The notes under the pieces are model-generated. The model was given only the letters and a program-made list of their open reading frames with translations. It searched no databases and had not been told where the DNA came from. From positions 1 to 56,552 of the forward strand of contig CALXDU010000003.1 of assembly GCA_944387145.1 (NCBI GenBank): a stretch of DNA of 56,552 nucleotides, written 5' to 3'. Positions 15,916 to 23,400 of the stretch are shown here, in pieces; position 1 is the stretch's first letter, and every line of letters begins with the position of its first letter. Source of the stretch: an uncultured Oscillospiraceae bacterium (GTDB lineage: Bacteria > Bacillota > Clostridia > Oscillospirales > Oscillospiraceae). The position numbers and the translations under genes are program-made.

Positions 15916-16869
15916 TTACTTTGAAGAAGCATTCTGGACATTATCCAGAGTAAAGGACACAATCTGCTCCTGATTGGGGGCATAGGTTTGGTAGGCATGC
16001 CCGTCCAGTTCCAGGTACCAGTATTGGTAGTTGGATTTAACCTTTAACTCCACTGTGATGGAGGCCTGATTTTTTCCTACATCCGGTAAGGGGTTCAGGT
16101 AAAGGCAAGTCCCTGCTTCTGTGTACATATCGGCGATTCCGATTTCATCGGGATTGCCGGTCATGGCGGTGATGGTATCCACCCCGTTGACCAGTATGTG
16201 ATCTCCTACATATAGATCCTGGGTGACCACGCAGACGTAGCCATTTTGCACAAGCAGCTGCCACATTTTCTCATAAGCCTCCGGGGACAGCATCTGCCGG
16301 AGTTCTCCTTCCATGGCCAGAGCGTCCCGTTTCATGGAATGCTCCTGAACGTATTCCGGCAGGGGGCCGTACTGGGATTCGTAGGTCTTTCGATCAATGC
16401 CGCCGAAAGGCATCAGATTCGTACCTTTGAGCTGCCGCAGAAGAGCTTCGTCCACCTGATATCCCACCACCGGCTCCGGCAGTATTTCCTCCAGATTGTA
16501 TCCCAGCAGAATGGTTTCCCCGTCATAGTAGCGCTGAGAGAGGACAAACTTGGATGCGTCCATCTTGGGCAGTTCCACCACTTCCGGAATCTGGGTTTGG
16601 CTTGCCTGCTCTGCCTGGGCGTATATGGTCTCCTGAGGGAACTGCTCCTTCAGCAGTCCGAAAATGGAAGGAACCCATCCGGCAGCCACGGCGGTTACCG
16701 CCAGCAGGCTTACGCAAATTGCAGCCGCCAGGGCAACCACAATCGCCCTGCGCAGAGTACGGACGCCGCTTGTGCTTTCCGTGCTTGTCTGCCGGGCCTG
16801 GCTGTCCACCAAATCCAGGAAACGATCATCCACATATTCCATGGCGTCAAACAGCTTTTTGCTTCTCAT
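15916..16869 (-). CDS. Anti-sigma-factor-like membrane protein
   Basis: A 317-residue single-pass protein: a cytosolic N-terminal part (1-40) starting KKLFDAMEYVDDRFLDLV, a transmembrane helix (about 42-66) and a large extracytoplasmic domain. This plan, and the ATGA overlap with the sigma gene upstream, match membrane anti-sigma factors that hold an ECF-like sigma until a signal arrives outside. No typical zinc anti-sigma motif is seen, and the outer domain is not recognised. Confidence 0.78.
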   Translation of the reverse strand: MRSKKLFDAMEYVDDRFLDLVDSQARQTSTESTSGVRTLRRAIVVALAAAICVSLLAVTAVAAGWVPSIFGLLKEQFPQETIYAQAEQASQTQIPEVVELPKMDASKFVLSQRYYDGETILLGYNLEEILPEPVVGYQVDEALLRQLKGTNLMPFGGIDRKTYESQYGPLPEYVQEHSMKRDALAMEGELRQMLSPEAYEKMWQLLVQNGYVCVVTQDLYVGDHILVNGVDTITAMTGNPDEIGIADMYTEAGTCLYLNPLPDVGKNQASITVELKVKSNYQYWYLELDGHAYQTYAPNQEQIVSFTLDNVQNASSK

Positions 16870-17426
16870 AGTACCACTCCTTCCTGCTGCAAATGGCTGC
16901 GCAGCTGCTGCCGCAGTCGGCTTAACCGGTATTTGACTTTACGCTGGGGCAGATGATATCGCTGGCTGATGTCCGGAACGGACATGGCGTAATAATACCG
17001 GCTCAGAAAAATGGCGCAGTCCTCCGCCGTCACACTGCCGAGAAACCGGTTCAGACTGACGCCGATTTGTTTTGCCTCCCACAGTTTCTCTGTATTGTTC
17101 CTCCTGTCCGGCAGACATTCATCCAATTCGGAAAACAGAACCGTCATATGGGGATTGCGCCGCTTTGCGGTATTGTAATCCATCCGGTCATAGGATAAAT
17201 TTCGGGTAATCCGTGACAGGAAATGCTTCAGTACATTCGGCTTGGTAGGGGGGATGGCATTCCACGCTGCCCAGTATGTATCGCCTACCACTTCTTCGGT
17301 ATCTTCCTGGCAGTGCAGGATGTTAAATGCCACTTGGCTCAGGTAATGACCGTATTTTTTCTGTGTCTGCGCAATGGCGTCTTCGCTGCGCTGAAAATAC
17401 AGACGGACAATTTCGGTATCTTCCAC
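16866..17426 (-). CDS. ECF-type sigma-70 factor
   Basis: Start is the GTG at 17426, with AAGGAGG seven bases upstream; no ATG in frame nearby is served by a site. The 186-residue product has a region 2 (about 15-75, including EEVVGDTYWAAWNAI) and a region 4 helix-turn-helix (about 130-180, with MSVPDISQRYHLPQRKVKYRLSRLRQQL). It lacks regions 1 and 3, as ECF factors do. It heads a coupled operon with the anti-sigma gene. It lies inside the excisable element, so mother cells that excise it would lose this regulator. Confidence 0.88.
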   Translation of the reverse strand: MEDTEIVRLYFQRSEDAIAQTQKKYGHYLSQVAFNILHCQEDTEEVVGDTYWAAWNAIPPTKPNVLKHFLSRITRNLSYDRMDYNTAKRRNPHMTVLFSELDECLPDRRNNTEKLWEAKQIGVSLNRFLGSVTAEDCAIFLSRYYYAMSVPDISQRYHLPQRKVKYRLSRLRQQLRSHLQQEGVVL

Positions 17427-17530
17427 TGTGACACCTCCTTTTGTTTTATAAGGCCTTACACCTATATAGTAGGAGATTCCCGGGAAAAGGACAAGCTTCT
17501 GTAAAAAGCGTACGCAATTTTTATCTATAG

Positions 17531-17560
17531 AAAAACGGCGCCATATCAAAATGGCTCCGC
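17531..17560 (-). terminator. Terminator just inside the element, after the N-terminal half
   Basis: On the minus strand CGGAGCCAT/ATGGCGCCG (one mismatch) precedes TTTTTC. It would end transcripts of the truncated N-terminal half while the element is in place and is removed on excision. Confidence 0.65.
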
Positions 17561-17575
17561 TCAAGGGATGTATAT

Positions 17576-17622
17576 ACCTGCCTATTTGTGGGCAATGACC
17601 TCTACTACGGCGGTAGGCAGGT
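17576..17622 (-). other. Right junction (att site) with 9-bp inverted repeat
   Basis: Perfect arms ACCTGCCTA (17622-17614 as read on the minus strand) and TAGGCAGGT (17584-17576) enclose 29 bp. The centre, position 17599, falls within the GAGGT core (17602-17598) shared with the left junction. Symmetric arms around a short core are what a serine recombinase dimer recognises. Confidence 0.72.
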
Positions 17623-18058
17623 TGGTGCACAAACGGGTCACGCCGTCTGCCTCGCCGATGCGGGTATCGCTGCGGTAGATGTGGGAGTGGCTGTCTTCGC
17701 CGCACAGAACGGCCCGCTTGGAGAACACGGCCAGACCGTACAGGGTGGCGGGACGGGAAACGCCTACCACGGCGTCTGCCAGAATCCGATAGTAGAATGT
17801 GATATCGATGCAGTAATGGTTGCGGTTGAAGGCCAAAGGCTCTACATCAATGTAGGTGCACAGCAGTTCGGCGCAGCGCACCCGGGCGTTGGTGGCTTTG
17901 TCCAGAATGGCTTGGGAACTGGTGGTCAGATATACCCGAAGGTCTTCGATGCAGTCCTTATCCCGACAGGAGTCGGTGATCTTCCGTGTGTGGATGGACA
18001 TTGCCTGGCGCAGATCCTGAGGATCACAGCACACAGTGTCCTTTTTTTGCTCTGACAT
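17582..18058 (-). CDS. N-terminal half of an interrupted gene (unknown function)
   Basis: The frame starts at an ATG with GGGAGG and encodes 158 residues, but only the first 153 belong to the host gene; the last few (VIAHK) and the TAG come from the element. The sequence includes SCRDKDCIEDLRVYLTTSSQ, then CAELLCTYIDVEPLAFNRNHYCIDITFYYRI and a beta-rich stretch ending LPTAVVEV. Joined to 11642-12010 it gives about 274 residues, Cys-rich, with no signal peptide. Similar proteins in Clostridia are, as I recall, unnamed. A sigma-K-like promoter suggests a late sporulation role such as a spore coat protein, which is inference. Confidence 0.82.
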   Translation of the reverse strand: MSEQKKDTVCCDPQDLRQAMSIHTRKITDSCRDKDCIEDLRVYLTTSSQAILDKATNARVRCAELLCTYIDVEPLAFNRNHYCIDITFYYRILADAVVGVSRPATLYGLAVFSKRAVLCGEDSHSHIYRSDTRIGEADGVTRLCTNLPTAVVEVIAHK

Positions 18059-18103
18059 TGGAATTACCTCCCGAATTGAGAATAAGCATAGCGCTTATAG
18101 GAC

Positions 18104-18131
18104 AGTTTATGCAGAGATTTTCGGGAAGTGC
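18104..18131 (-). promoter_or_regulatory. Sigma-K/E-like promoter of the interrupted gene
   Basis: On the minus strand GCAC (18131-18128), 16 bp, then CATAAACTG (18111-18103). Sigma-K promoters have AC, 16-17 bp, CATAnnnTA; sigma-E has CATACACT as -10. No vegetative promoter is seen. A small dyad ATAAGC/GCTTAT lies between the promoter and ribosome site. Confidence 0.45.
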
Positions 18132-18159
18132 AGACATTTCTGCGGAAGCTTCGGGCAGA

Positions 18160-18195
18160 AAAATTGGGAAGTCCCCTTAGAGACTTCCCAATTTT
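18160..18195. terminator. Terminator of galM
   Basis: Hairpin AAAATTGGGAAGTC/GACTTCCCAATTTT, symmetric with T runs on both strands, just past the galM stop. Confidence 0.85.
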
Positions 18196-18200
18196 GAAAT

Positions 18201-19217
18201 TTACCAGGAGAATTGATAGGTGGTTACGCTGCGGTAGGTTTCCCCGGCCTTGGTAATGGGCTGGGGCCACTGGGGATGGTGCAGAGCATCGGGGTAGAAC
18301 TGGGTTTCCAGAGCCACACCGCTGCGTTTGCCGTAGTAGACGCCATCCTTGCCCTGCTCGTCCAGGAAGTTGCCGGCATAGAACTGAATGCCCGGGCAGT
18401 CGGTGCTGATGGCCAGACTCCGGCCGGAAACCGGGTCGGACAAAATCGCACAGGGATTGCAGAACACTTCCCAGTTGTGGTCATAGCCGCCCTGCAAGTG
18501 CAGAGGCTCGTAATCTGCGCCGATATCCTGATCGATTGCTTTTGGGGTACGGAAATCCATGGGAGTGCCTGCCACATCCCGCAGTTCGCCGGTGGGGATA
18601 CTTTCAGCGTCATCGGGGTTAAAGAAGCGGCCCGGCAGGGTCAGCAGCTGATCCATAGCGGCATCGGTCTTGTCGTGGCCGGCCAGGTTGAAATAGCTGT
18701 GGTTGGTCATGTTGAATACGGTATCCCGGTCGCAGACGCCCTTGTAGGAAATCCGCAGGGTGCCCACCCCTTCCAGGGAGTAGGTCACCTGAATTTCGGC
18801 ATTGCCGGGGAATCCCTGATCGCCGTGGGGGCTGGTAAGACCCAGAGTAATGGCACTGTCGGTATGGGACAGAACCTTCCACATCCGCTTGAAATAGTAG
18901 TCCGGGCCGGAGTGGAGGTTGTTTTTGCCTTCGTTGGGGGTCATGACATAGGCCTTGTCCCCCAGAGCAAAGGTACCATTTTGGATGCGGTTGGCATTGC
19001 GGCCTACGGTTGCACCCAGACAGGCATTGCCCAGCCGGTAGCCATTGCAGTCATCGTGCCCCAGAACCACATCCGCCATGCTGCCGCTGCTGTCGGGAAC
19101 CATCAGCCGAACCAGCGTAGCGCCGTAGTCACTGACTGCAGCGGTCATGCCGCCGCCGGATATGGTGTACAGGGACGCAATTTCTCCAGAGGGCAATGTG
19201 CCGAAAGATTCTTTCAT
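18201..19217 (-). CDS. galM: Aldose 1-epimerase (galactose mutarotase)
   Basis: Start at 19217 has AAAGGAG eight bases upstream. The 338-residue enzyme interconverts alpha and beta anomers of galactose and glucose. Family marks are GRNANRI and NLHSGPDYYFKRMW with a conserved His, the catalytic His in TNHSYFNLAG, and the C-terminal ETQFYPDALHHPQWP with the catalytic Glu. No Leloir genes are adjacent; it is a single-gene unit. Confidence 0.94.
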   Translation of the reverse strand: MKESFGTLPSGEIASLYTISGGGMTAAVSDYGATLVRLMVPDSSGSMADVVLGHDDCNGYRLGNACLGATVGRNANRIQNGTFALGDKAYVMTPNEGKNNLHSGPDYYFKRMWKVLSHTDSAITLGLTSPHGDQGFPGNAEIQVTYSLEGVGTLRISYKGVCDRDTVFNMTNHSYFNLAGHDKTDAAMDQLLTLPGRFFNPDDAESIPTGELRDVAGTPMDFRTPKAIDQDIGADYEPLHLQGGYDHNWEVFCNPCAILSDPVSGRSLAISTDCPGIQFYAGNFLDEQGKDGVYYGKRSGVALETQFYPDALHHPQWPQPITKAGETYRSVTTYQFSW

Positions 19218-19281
19218 GAAAATGACTCCTTTCATTTTTTGACCCGGAATACCGGAGATTATGTAAAGAAGGGTTTTTGTA

Positions 19282-19310
19282 ATTATACTATAATCCTCGA
19301 CGGATTTCAA
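19282..19310 (-). promoter_or_regulatory. galM promoter
   Basis: TTGAAA (19310-19305) and TATAAT (19287-19282), 17-bp spacer, minus strand. The stretch 19320-19410 between the divergent promoters holds only GC-rich hairpins (for example GGGAAC/TTCCC near 19386-19400). Confidence 0.75.
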
Positions 19311-19412
19311 ACACTTCTTTGTTCCACCGGGAAGAAAATCCCACTTTCAGCGCTCCGGCCGCCGCGGCGGAATATCCTGAAAAACGGGAACTTTTTCCCG
19401 CTGAAAAAGCGG

Positions 19413-19463
19413 ACACTACATTTTGTATAATCTTCTTGACAAAAACACAAGATATAGTATAAT
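19413..19463 (+). promoter_or_regulatory. nrdD promoter with tandem NrdR boxes
   Basis: TTGACA (19436-19441) and TATAAT (19458-19463) are 16 bp apart. Two 16-bp sites, ACACTACATTTTGTAT (19413-19428) and ACACAAGATATAGTAT (19445-19460), match the NrdR consensus acaCwAtATaTwGtgt at 13 and 14 positions. They are 32 bp apart, three helical turns, the spacing known for NrdR. The second overlaps the -10 box. NrdR itself is not in the window. Confidence 0.8.
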
Positions 19464-19513
19464 AGGCCCTGCACGCAGAAAGTCAAATGGAGAATGTACC
19501 CAAGGAGGCCCCC

Positions 19514-21691
19514 ATGAAGATTATCAAGCGCAATGGCGCAGAAGTTGTTTTTGATATTGACAAGATTCTGATGGCTGTGACCAAGGCCAATAACGCTGCG
19601 GAAGAGAAGGTGCGCCTGACTCCGCTGCAGATTGAGCGAATCGGACAAAGTGTCCAGATTTCCTGTGAGGAAATGGGCCACAGCCCCTCTGTGGAGGAAA
19701 TTCAGGATCTGGTGGAGAAGGCGATTATGGCCCACGGAGCCTTTGAAGTCGCCAAGGAATATATTACATACCGTTATATCCGAAGCCTGGCCCGTCAGGC
19801 AAATACCACTGATGACCGGATTCTCAGCCTGATTGAATGCAACAACGAAGAAGTCAAGCAGGAGAACGCCAACAAGAACCCCACCATCAACGCCGTGCAG
19901 CGTGACTATATGGCAGGCGAGGTCAGTAAGGATATTACCCGTCGGATTTTGCTGCCCCAGGAGATCGTAGCGGCCCACGAGGCTGGCATTATCCATTTCC
20001 ACGACTCTGACTATTATGCCCAGCACATGCACAACTGTGACCTGGTGAACCTGGAGGATATGCTGCAGAACGGCACGGTGATTTCCGGTACGCTGATTGA
20101 GAAGCCCCATTCCTTCTCTACTGCCTGCAACATCGCCACTCAGATTATTGCCCAGGTGGCATCCAACCAGTACGGCGGCCAGTCCATTTCCCTGACCCAT
20201 CTGGCACCCTTCGTCCAGATCAGCCGGGAAAAGATTCGCAAGACCGTGGAAAAGGAGATGGAGCTGTTCGGCATTGCCCCCAGCGAAGAGACAGTTACCC
20301 GGGTGGTGGAAGACCGGCTGCGGGAAGAGGTGCGTCGTGGCGTTCAGACCATTCAGTACCAGGTGGTAACGCTGATGACCACCAACGGCCAGGCACCGTT
20401 CATCACGGTCTTCATGTACCTGAACGAGGCCAGATCCGAGCAGGAGAAGAAAGACCTGGCCATGATTATCGAGGAAACCCTGCGCCAGCGCTACGAAGGT
20501 GTTAAGAACGAAAAAGGCGTGTGGATTACCCCCGCTTTCCCCAAGCTGATCTATGTCCTGGAAGAGGACAATGTCCGGGAAGGAACCCCCTATTTCTACC
20601 TGACCCGTCTGGCTGCCCAGTGCACCGCCAAGCGGATGGTTCCGGACTATATCTCCGAGAAGAAGATGCTGGAGCTGAAGGTGGACAAGAACGGCGAAGG
20701 CCACTGCTATACCTGCATGGGCTGCCGCTCCTTCCTGACGCCCTATGTGGACCCGGAAACCAATGAGCCCAAGTACTATGGCCGATTCAATCAGGGTGTG
20801 GTTACCATCAACCTGGTGGACGTGGCCCTGTCCTCCGGCAAGGATATGGACAAGTTCTGGCAGATTTTTGACGAGCGGCTGGAGCTGTGCCACCGGGCGC
20901 TGATGTGCCGCCATGAGCGGCTGAAGGGCACCCTGTCTGATGCAGCCCCCATTTTGTGGCAGTACGGTGCTCTGGCCCGCCTGGAGAAGGGAGAGCCCAT
21001 CGACAAACTGCTCTACGGCGGCTACTCCACCATTTCTCTGGGCTATGCCGGCCTTTACGAGTGCGTCAAGTACATGACCGGAAGATCCCATACCGACGAA
21101 GAGGCCAAGCCCTTTGCACTGCATGTCATGCAGCATATGAACGATGCCTGCAAGCAGTGGAAAGCCATGCATAACATTGACTTCTCCCTGTACGGCACTC
21201 CCTTGGAGTCCACCACCTATAAGTTTGCCAAGTGCCTGCAAAGCCGTTTTGGCATGATTCCCGGTATTACGGACAAGAGCTATATCACCAACTCCTACCA
21301 CGTCCATGTCTCTGAGGAAATCGATGCCTTCACCAAGCTGGCCTTTGAGGCGGAGTTCCAGCAGCTGTCTCCCGGCGGCGCCATCAGCTATGTGGAAGTA
21401 CCCAACATGCAGAATAACATTGATGCAGTGCTGGAACTGATGCAGTTTATCTATGACAACATCATGTACGCCGAGCTGAACACCAAGTCGGACTACTGCC
21501 AGGAATGCGGCTTCGATGGAGAAATCAGCATTCAGGAAGACGACGGCAAACTGATTTGGGTTTGCCCCCAGTGCGGAAACAAGGATCAGAGCAAGATGAA
21601 CGTTGCCCGCCGTACCTGCGGCTATATCGGAACCCAGTTCTGGAACCAGGGCAGAACCCAGGAAATCAAGGATCGGGTTTTGCATCTGTAA
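19514..21691 (+). CDS. nrdD: Anaerobic ribonucleoside-triphosphate reductase
   Basis: Start at 19514 has AAGGAGG. The 725-residue enzyme reduces ribonucleoside triphosphates by glycyl-radical chemistry. It has an N-terminal ATP-cone (about 1-90, beginning KIIKRNGAEVVFD), the core, a C-terminal zinc ribbon (CxxC ... CxxC, about residues 660-690) and the glycyl radical loop RRTCGYIG near the end. The activase NrdG is not next to it, which is unusual, so it must be elsewhere. The tandem NrdR boxes imply repression when dNTPs are ample. Confidence 0.96.
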   Translation: MKIIKRNGAEVVFDIDKILMAVTKANNAAEEKVRLTPLQIERIGQSVQISCEEMGHSPSVEEIQDLVEKAIMAHGAFEVAKEYITYRYIRSLARQANTTDDRILSLIECNNEEVKQENANKNPTINAVQRDYMAGEVSKDITRRILLPQEIVAAHEAGIIHFHDSDYYAQHMHNCDLVNLEDMLQNGTVISGTLIEKPHSFSTACNIATQIIAQVASNQYGGQSISLTHLAPFVQISREKIRKTVEKEMELFGIAPSEETVTRVVEDRLREEVRRGVQTIQYQVVTLMTTNGQAPFITVFMYLNEARSEQEKKDLAMIIEETLRQRYEGVKNEKGVWITPAFPKLIYVLEEDNVREGTPYFYLTRLAAQCTAKRMVPDYISEKKMLELKVDKNGEGHCYTCMGCRSFLTPYVDPETNEPKYYGRFNQGVVTINLVDVALSSGKDMDKFWQIFDERLELCHRALMCRHERLKGTLSDAAPILWQYGALARLEKGEPIDKLLYGGYSTISLGYAGLYECVKYMTGRSHTDEEAKPFALHVMQHMNDACKQWKAMHNIDFSLYGTPLESTTYKFAKCLQSRFGMIPGITDKSYITNSYHVHVSEEIDAFTKLAFEAEFQQLSPGGAISYVEVPNMQNNIDAVLELMQFIYDNIMYAELNTKSDYCQECGFDGEISIQEDDGKLIWVCPQCGNKDQSKMNVARRTCGYIGTQFWNQGRTQEIKDRVLHL

Positions 21692-21701
21692 GCAAAACAA
21701 G

Positions 21702-21733
21702 AAAGCGCAGAGGGAAAATCCTCTGCGCTTTTT
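21702..21733. terminator. Bidirectional terminator (nrdD and aro operon)
   Basis: Hairpin AAAGCGCAGAGG/CCTCTGCGCTTT with T runs, between nrdD and the convergent aroQ end. Confidence 0.85.
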
Positions 21734-22177
21734 CTATGCAATTTTCCCGCCCAGCAGGGCCTTTAAGTAGAGAATGGCTTCCCGATATCCTTCCAGTCCA
21801 TGACCTTTGATGGTTTTGCAGCAGGCAAGACCAGCGTAGGAAATCTGCCGGAAGCTTTCCCGGGAATCTACATCGGAAATGTGGACTTCCACGGCTGGGA
21901 TGGATACGGCTTTCAGGGCATCCAGAATGGCTACGGAGGTGTGGGTATAAGCGGCCGGGTTGATGACGATGCCATCAAATACCCCGTAGGCGCGCTGAAT
22001 TTCATCCACAATGGCGCCTTCATGATTGGACTGGTACTGTTCAATCTCCAGATTTTCGGCCTGTGCAGTCTCCTCCAGCAGCCTCAGCAAATCCGAAAAG
22101 CTGCTTTTTCCGTAGATTCCCGGTTCCCGAATCCCCAGCATATTGATATTGGGGCCATTGATTACCAGAATTTTCAT
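21734..22177 (-). CDS. aroQ: Type II 3-dehydroquinate dehydratase
   Basis: A 147-residue enzyme for step three of the shikimate pathway. It shows NGPNINMLG at the N-terminus, the catalytic Tyr in EPGIYG, the QSNHEGAIVDEIQ motif, and INPAAYTHTSVA. GGGAGG precedes the ATG, which overlaps the stop of aroE-aroK (ATGA). Last gene of the aromatic operon. Confidence 0.95.
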   Translation of the reverse strand: MKILVINGPNINMLGIREPGIYGKSSFSDLLRLLEETAQAENLEIEQYQSNHEGAIVDEIQRAYGVFDGIVINPAAYTHTSVAILDALKAVSIPAVEVHISDVDSRESFRQISYAGLACCKTIKGHGLEGYREAILYLKALLGGKIA

Positions 22178-23400
22178 GTTCTTTCCTCCCAATGGGACAA
22201 AATGGCGGCGACAGTCTCCCCGCTGCTTCCATTGTTGTCCATGACAAAATCCGCAAATGCCTGATATTGCCCCTTCCGGGCTTCATACAGATCTGCCAGC
22301 CGATTGGCCTGGGAAAGGGGCCGCCCATCTGTGGGCAGCGCATCCAGGTTCCGTTTCAGCCAGAAAATCTGCCCGTTCTGGTGCAGCAAATTGTAGTTGC
22401 GCTCTCGGGTGATGCACCCGCCGCCGGTGGCGATGATCAGGCCGGAGTGCTTTCCAAACTCGGAAAGAACCTGGGTTTCCCAGTTGCGGAAGGTTTCTTC
22501 TCCATCCTGAGCGAAAATCTCCGGGATGGATTTTCCAGCCAGTTCTACAATTTTTGCATCGGCATCCACAAAGACCCGCCCTAAATTTTGGGCAAGCAGG
22601 CTTCCAATGGTGCTTTTTCCGCACCCAGGCATACCGATAAGGATGATATTCTGCATCTGGGCGGAAAGCTTGCGGTGGATGGTTTCGATAACCCCATCAG
22701 AAATCTTCGTTCCGGTAAAATACTCTGCCGCTTCCTTCGCCTGGGCCACCAGCATCCACAGACCGTTTTCGTTGGGCAGCCCCAGTTTTTCGGCATCCAG
22801 CAGAATCTGTGTCCGGGCGGGATTGTACACCACATCCAGCACCCCTTCCAAATGGGGAAACTGCCCCAAATCCAGAGGGCTGACCCCGGTCTGGGGATAC
22901 ATACCTACCGGTGTTGTGTTTACGATTACGGCAGCGTCGGCGTGGCGGGAAAGATTCTGATAATTGTTTTCCCCGCTGCGGGAAACGACCACCGGCAGTG
23001 CACCCAAATCCGTCAGGGCGTGAACCACCGTGTTGGAAGCTCCGCCGCTGCCCAGAACCAGCACCTTTTTTCCGGAAACCGGGATTTTACTGTGATGAAC
23101 CAGGGAAACAAAACCAAAATAATCGGTGTTGTGTCCATAGAGTTTGCCGTCACTGCGGCGGACAATGGTGTTGACACACCCCATTTTCCGGGCGACAGGG
23201 GAGAGTTCATCCAAATAGGGAAGAACGGTTTTTTTGTAGGGAATGGTTACGTTTATCCCGGTAAAATCCCCATTACGCAGAAAATCTTCCACATCTTCCG
23301 GCTCTTTTTCAAACAGGGAATAGGAGTAAGACCCCAAAAGTCCATGAATCTGGGGCGAATAGCTGTGACCCAGTTTTCTGCCCAGAAGTCCGCACTGCAT
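22174..23400 (-). CDS. Fused shikimate dehydrogenase-shikimate kinase
   Basis: A 408-residue two-domain enzyme. Residues 1-about 245 are shikimate dehydrogenase: the SYSPQIHG substrate loop, NVTIPYK with the catalytic Lys, NTD of GHNTDYFG, and the NADP loop GSGGAS. From about 250 it is shikimate kinase: Walker A GMPGCGKST, DADAKI, and GGGC. Fusing AroE and AroK would couple steps four and five. Start overlaps the pheA stop (TGATG). Chimeras of this order are known but not usual. Confidence 0.93.
   Translation of the reverse strand: MQCGLLGRKLGHSYSPQIHGLLGSYSYSLFEKEPEDVEDFLRNGDFTGINVTIPYKKTVLPYLDELSPVARKMGCVNTIVRRSDGKLYGHNTDYFGFVSLVHHSKIPVSGKKVLVLGSGGASNTVVHALTDLGALPVVVSRSGENNYQNLSRHADAAVIVNTTPVGMYPQTGVSPLDLGQFPHLEGVLDVVYNPARTQILLDAEKLGLPNENGLWMLVAQAKEAAEYFTGTKISDGVIETIHRKLSAQMQNIILIGMPGCGKSTIGSLLAQNLGRVFVDADAKIVELAGKSIPEIFAQDGEETFRNWETQVLSEFGKHSGLIIATGGGCITRERNYNLLHQNGQIFWLKRNLDALPTDGRPLSQANRLADLYEARKGQYQAFADFVMDNNGSSGETVAAILSHWEERT

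Larger units (their letters stand above)
12006..17602. mobile_element. Skin-like 5.6-kb element interrupting a gene
   Basis: The segment lies between the two halves of one reading frame. It holds, from left to right, a serine recombinase whose gene ends at the junction, a 51-aa partner, two plus-strand small genes, and a minus-strand sigma/anti-sigma/lipoprotein operon. Exact excision at the GAGGT cores would remove 5592 bp and leave the gene in frame. This matches the layout of known excised elements in spore formers: skin in sigK (recombinase SpoIVCA) and SPbeta in spsM (SprA with SprB). Base composition shows no sharp contrast by eye. Excision itself is inferred. Confidence 0.82.

Noticed and set aside
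19307-21700. Very long minus-strand open frame over nrdD
   Set aside because: It mirrors the GC-biased third codon positions of nrdD; the plus-strand protein has all family motifs.
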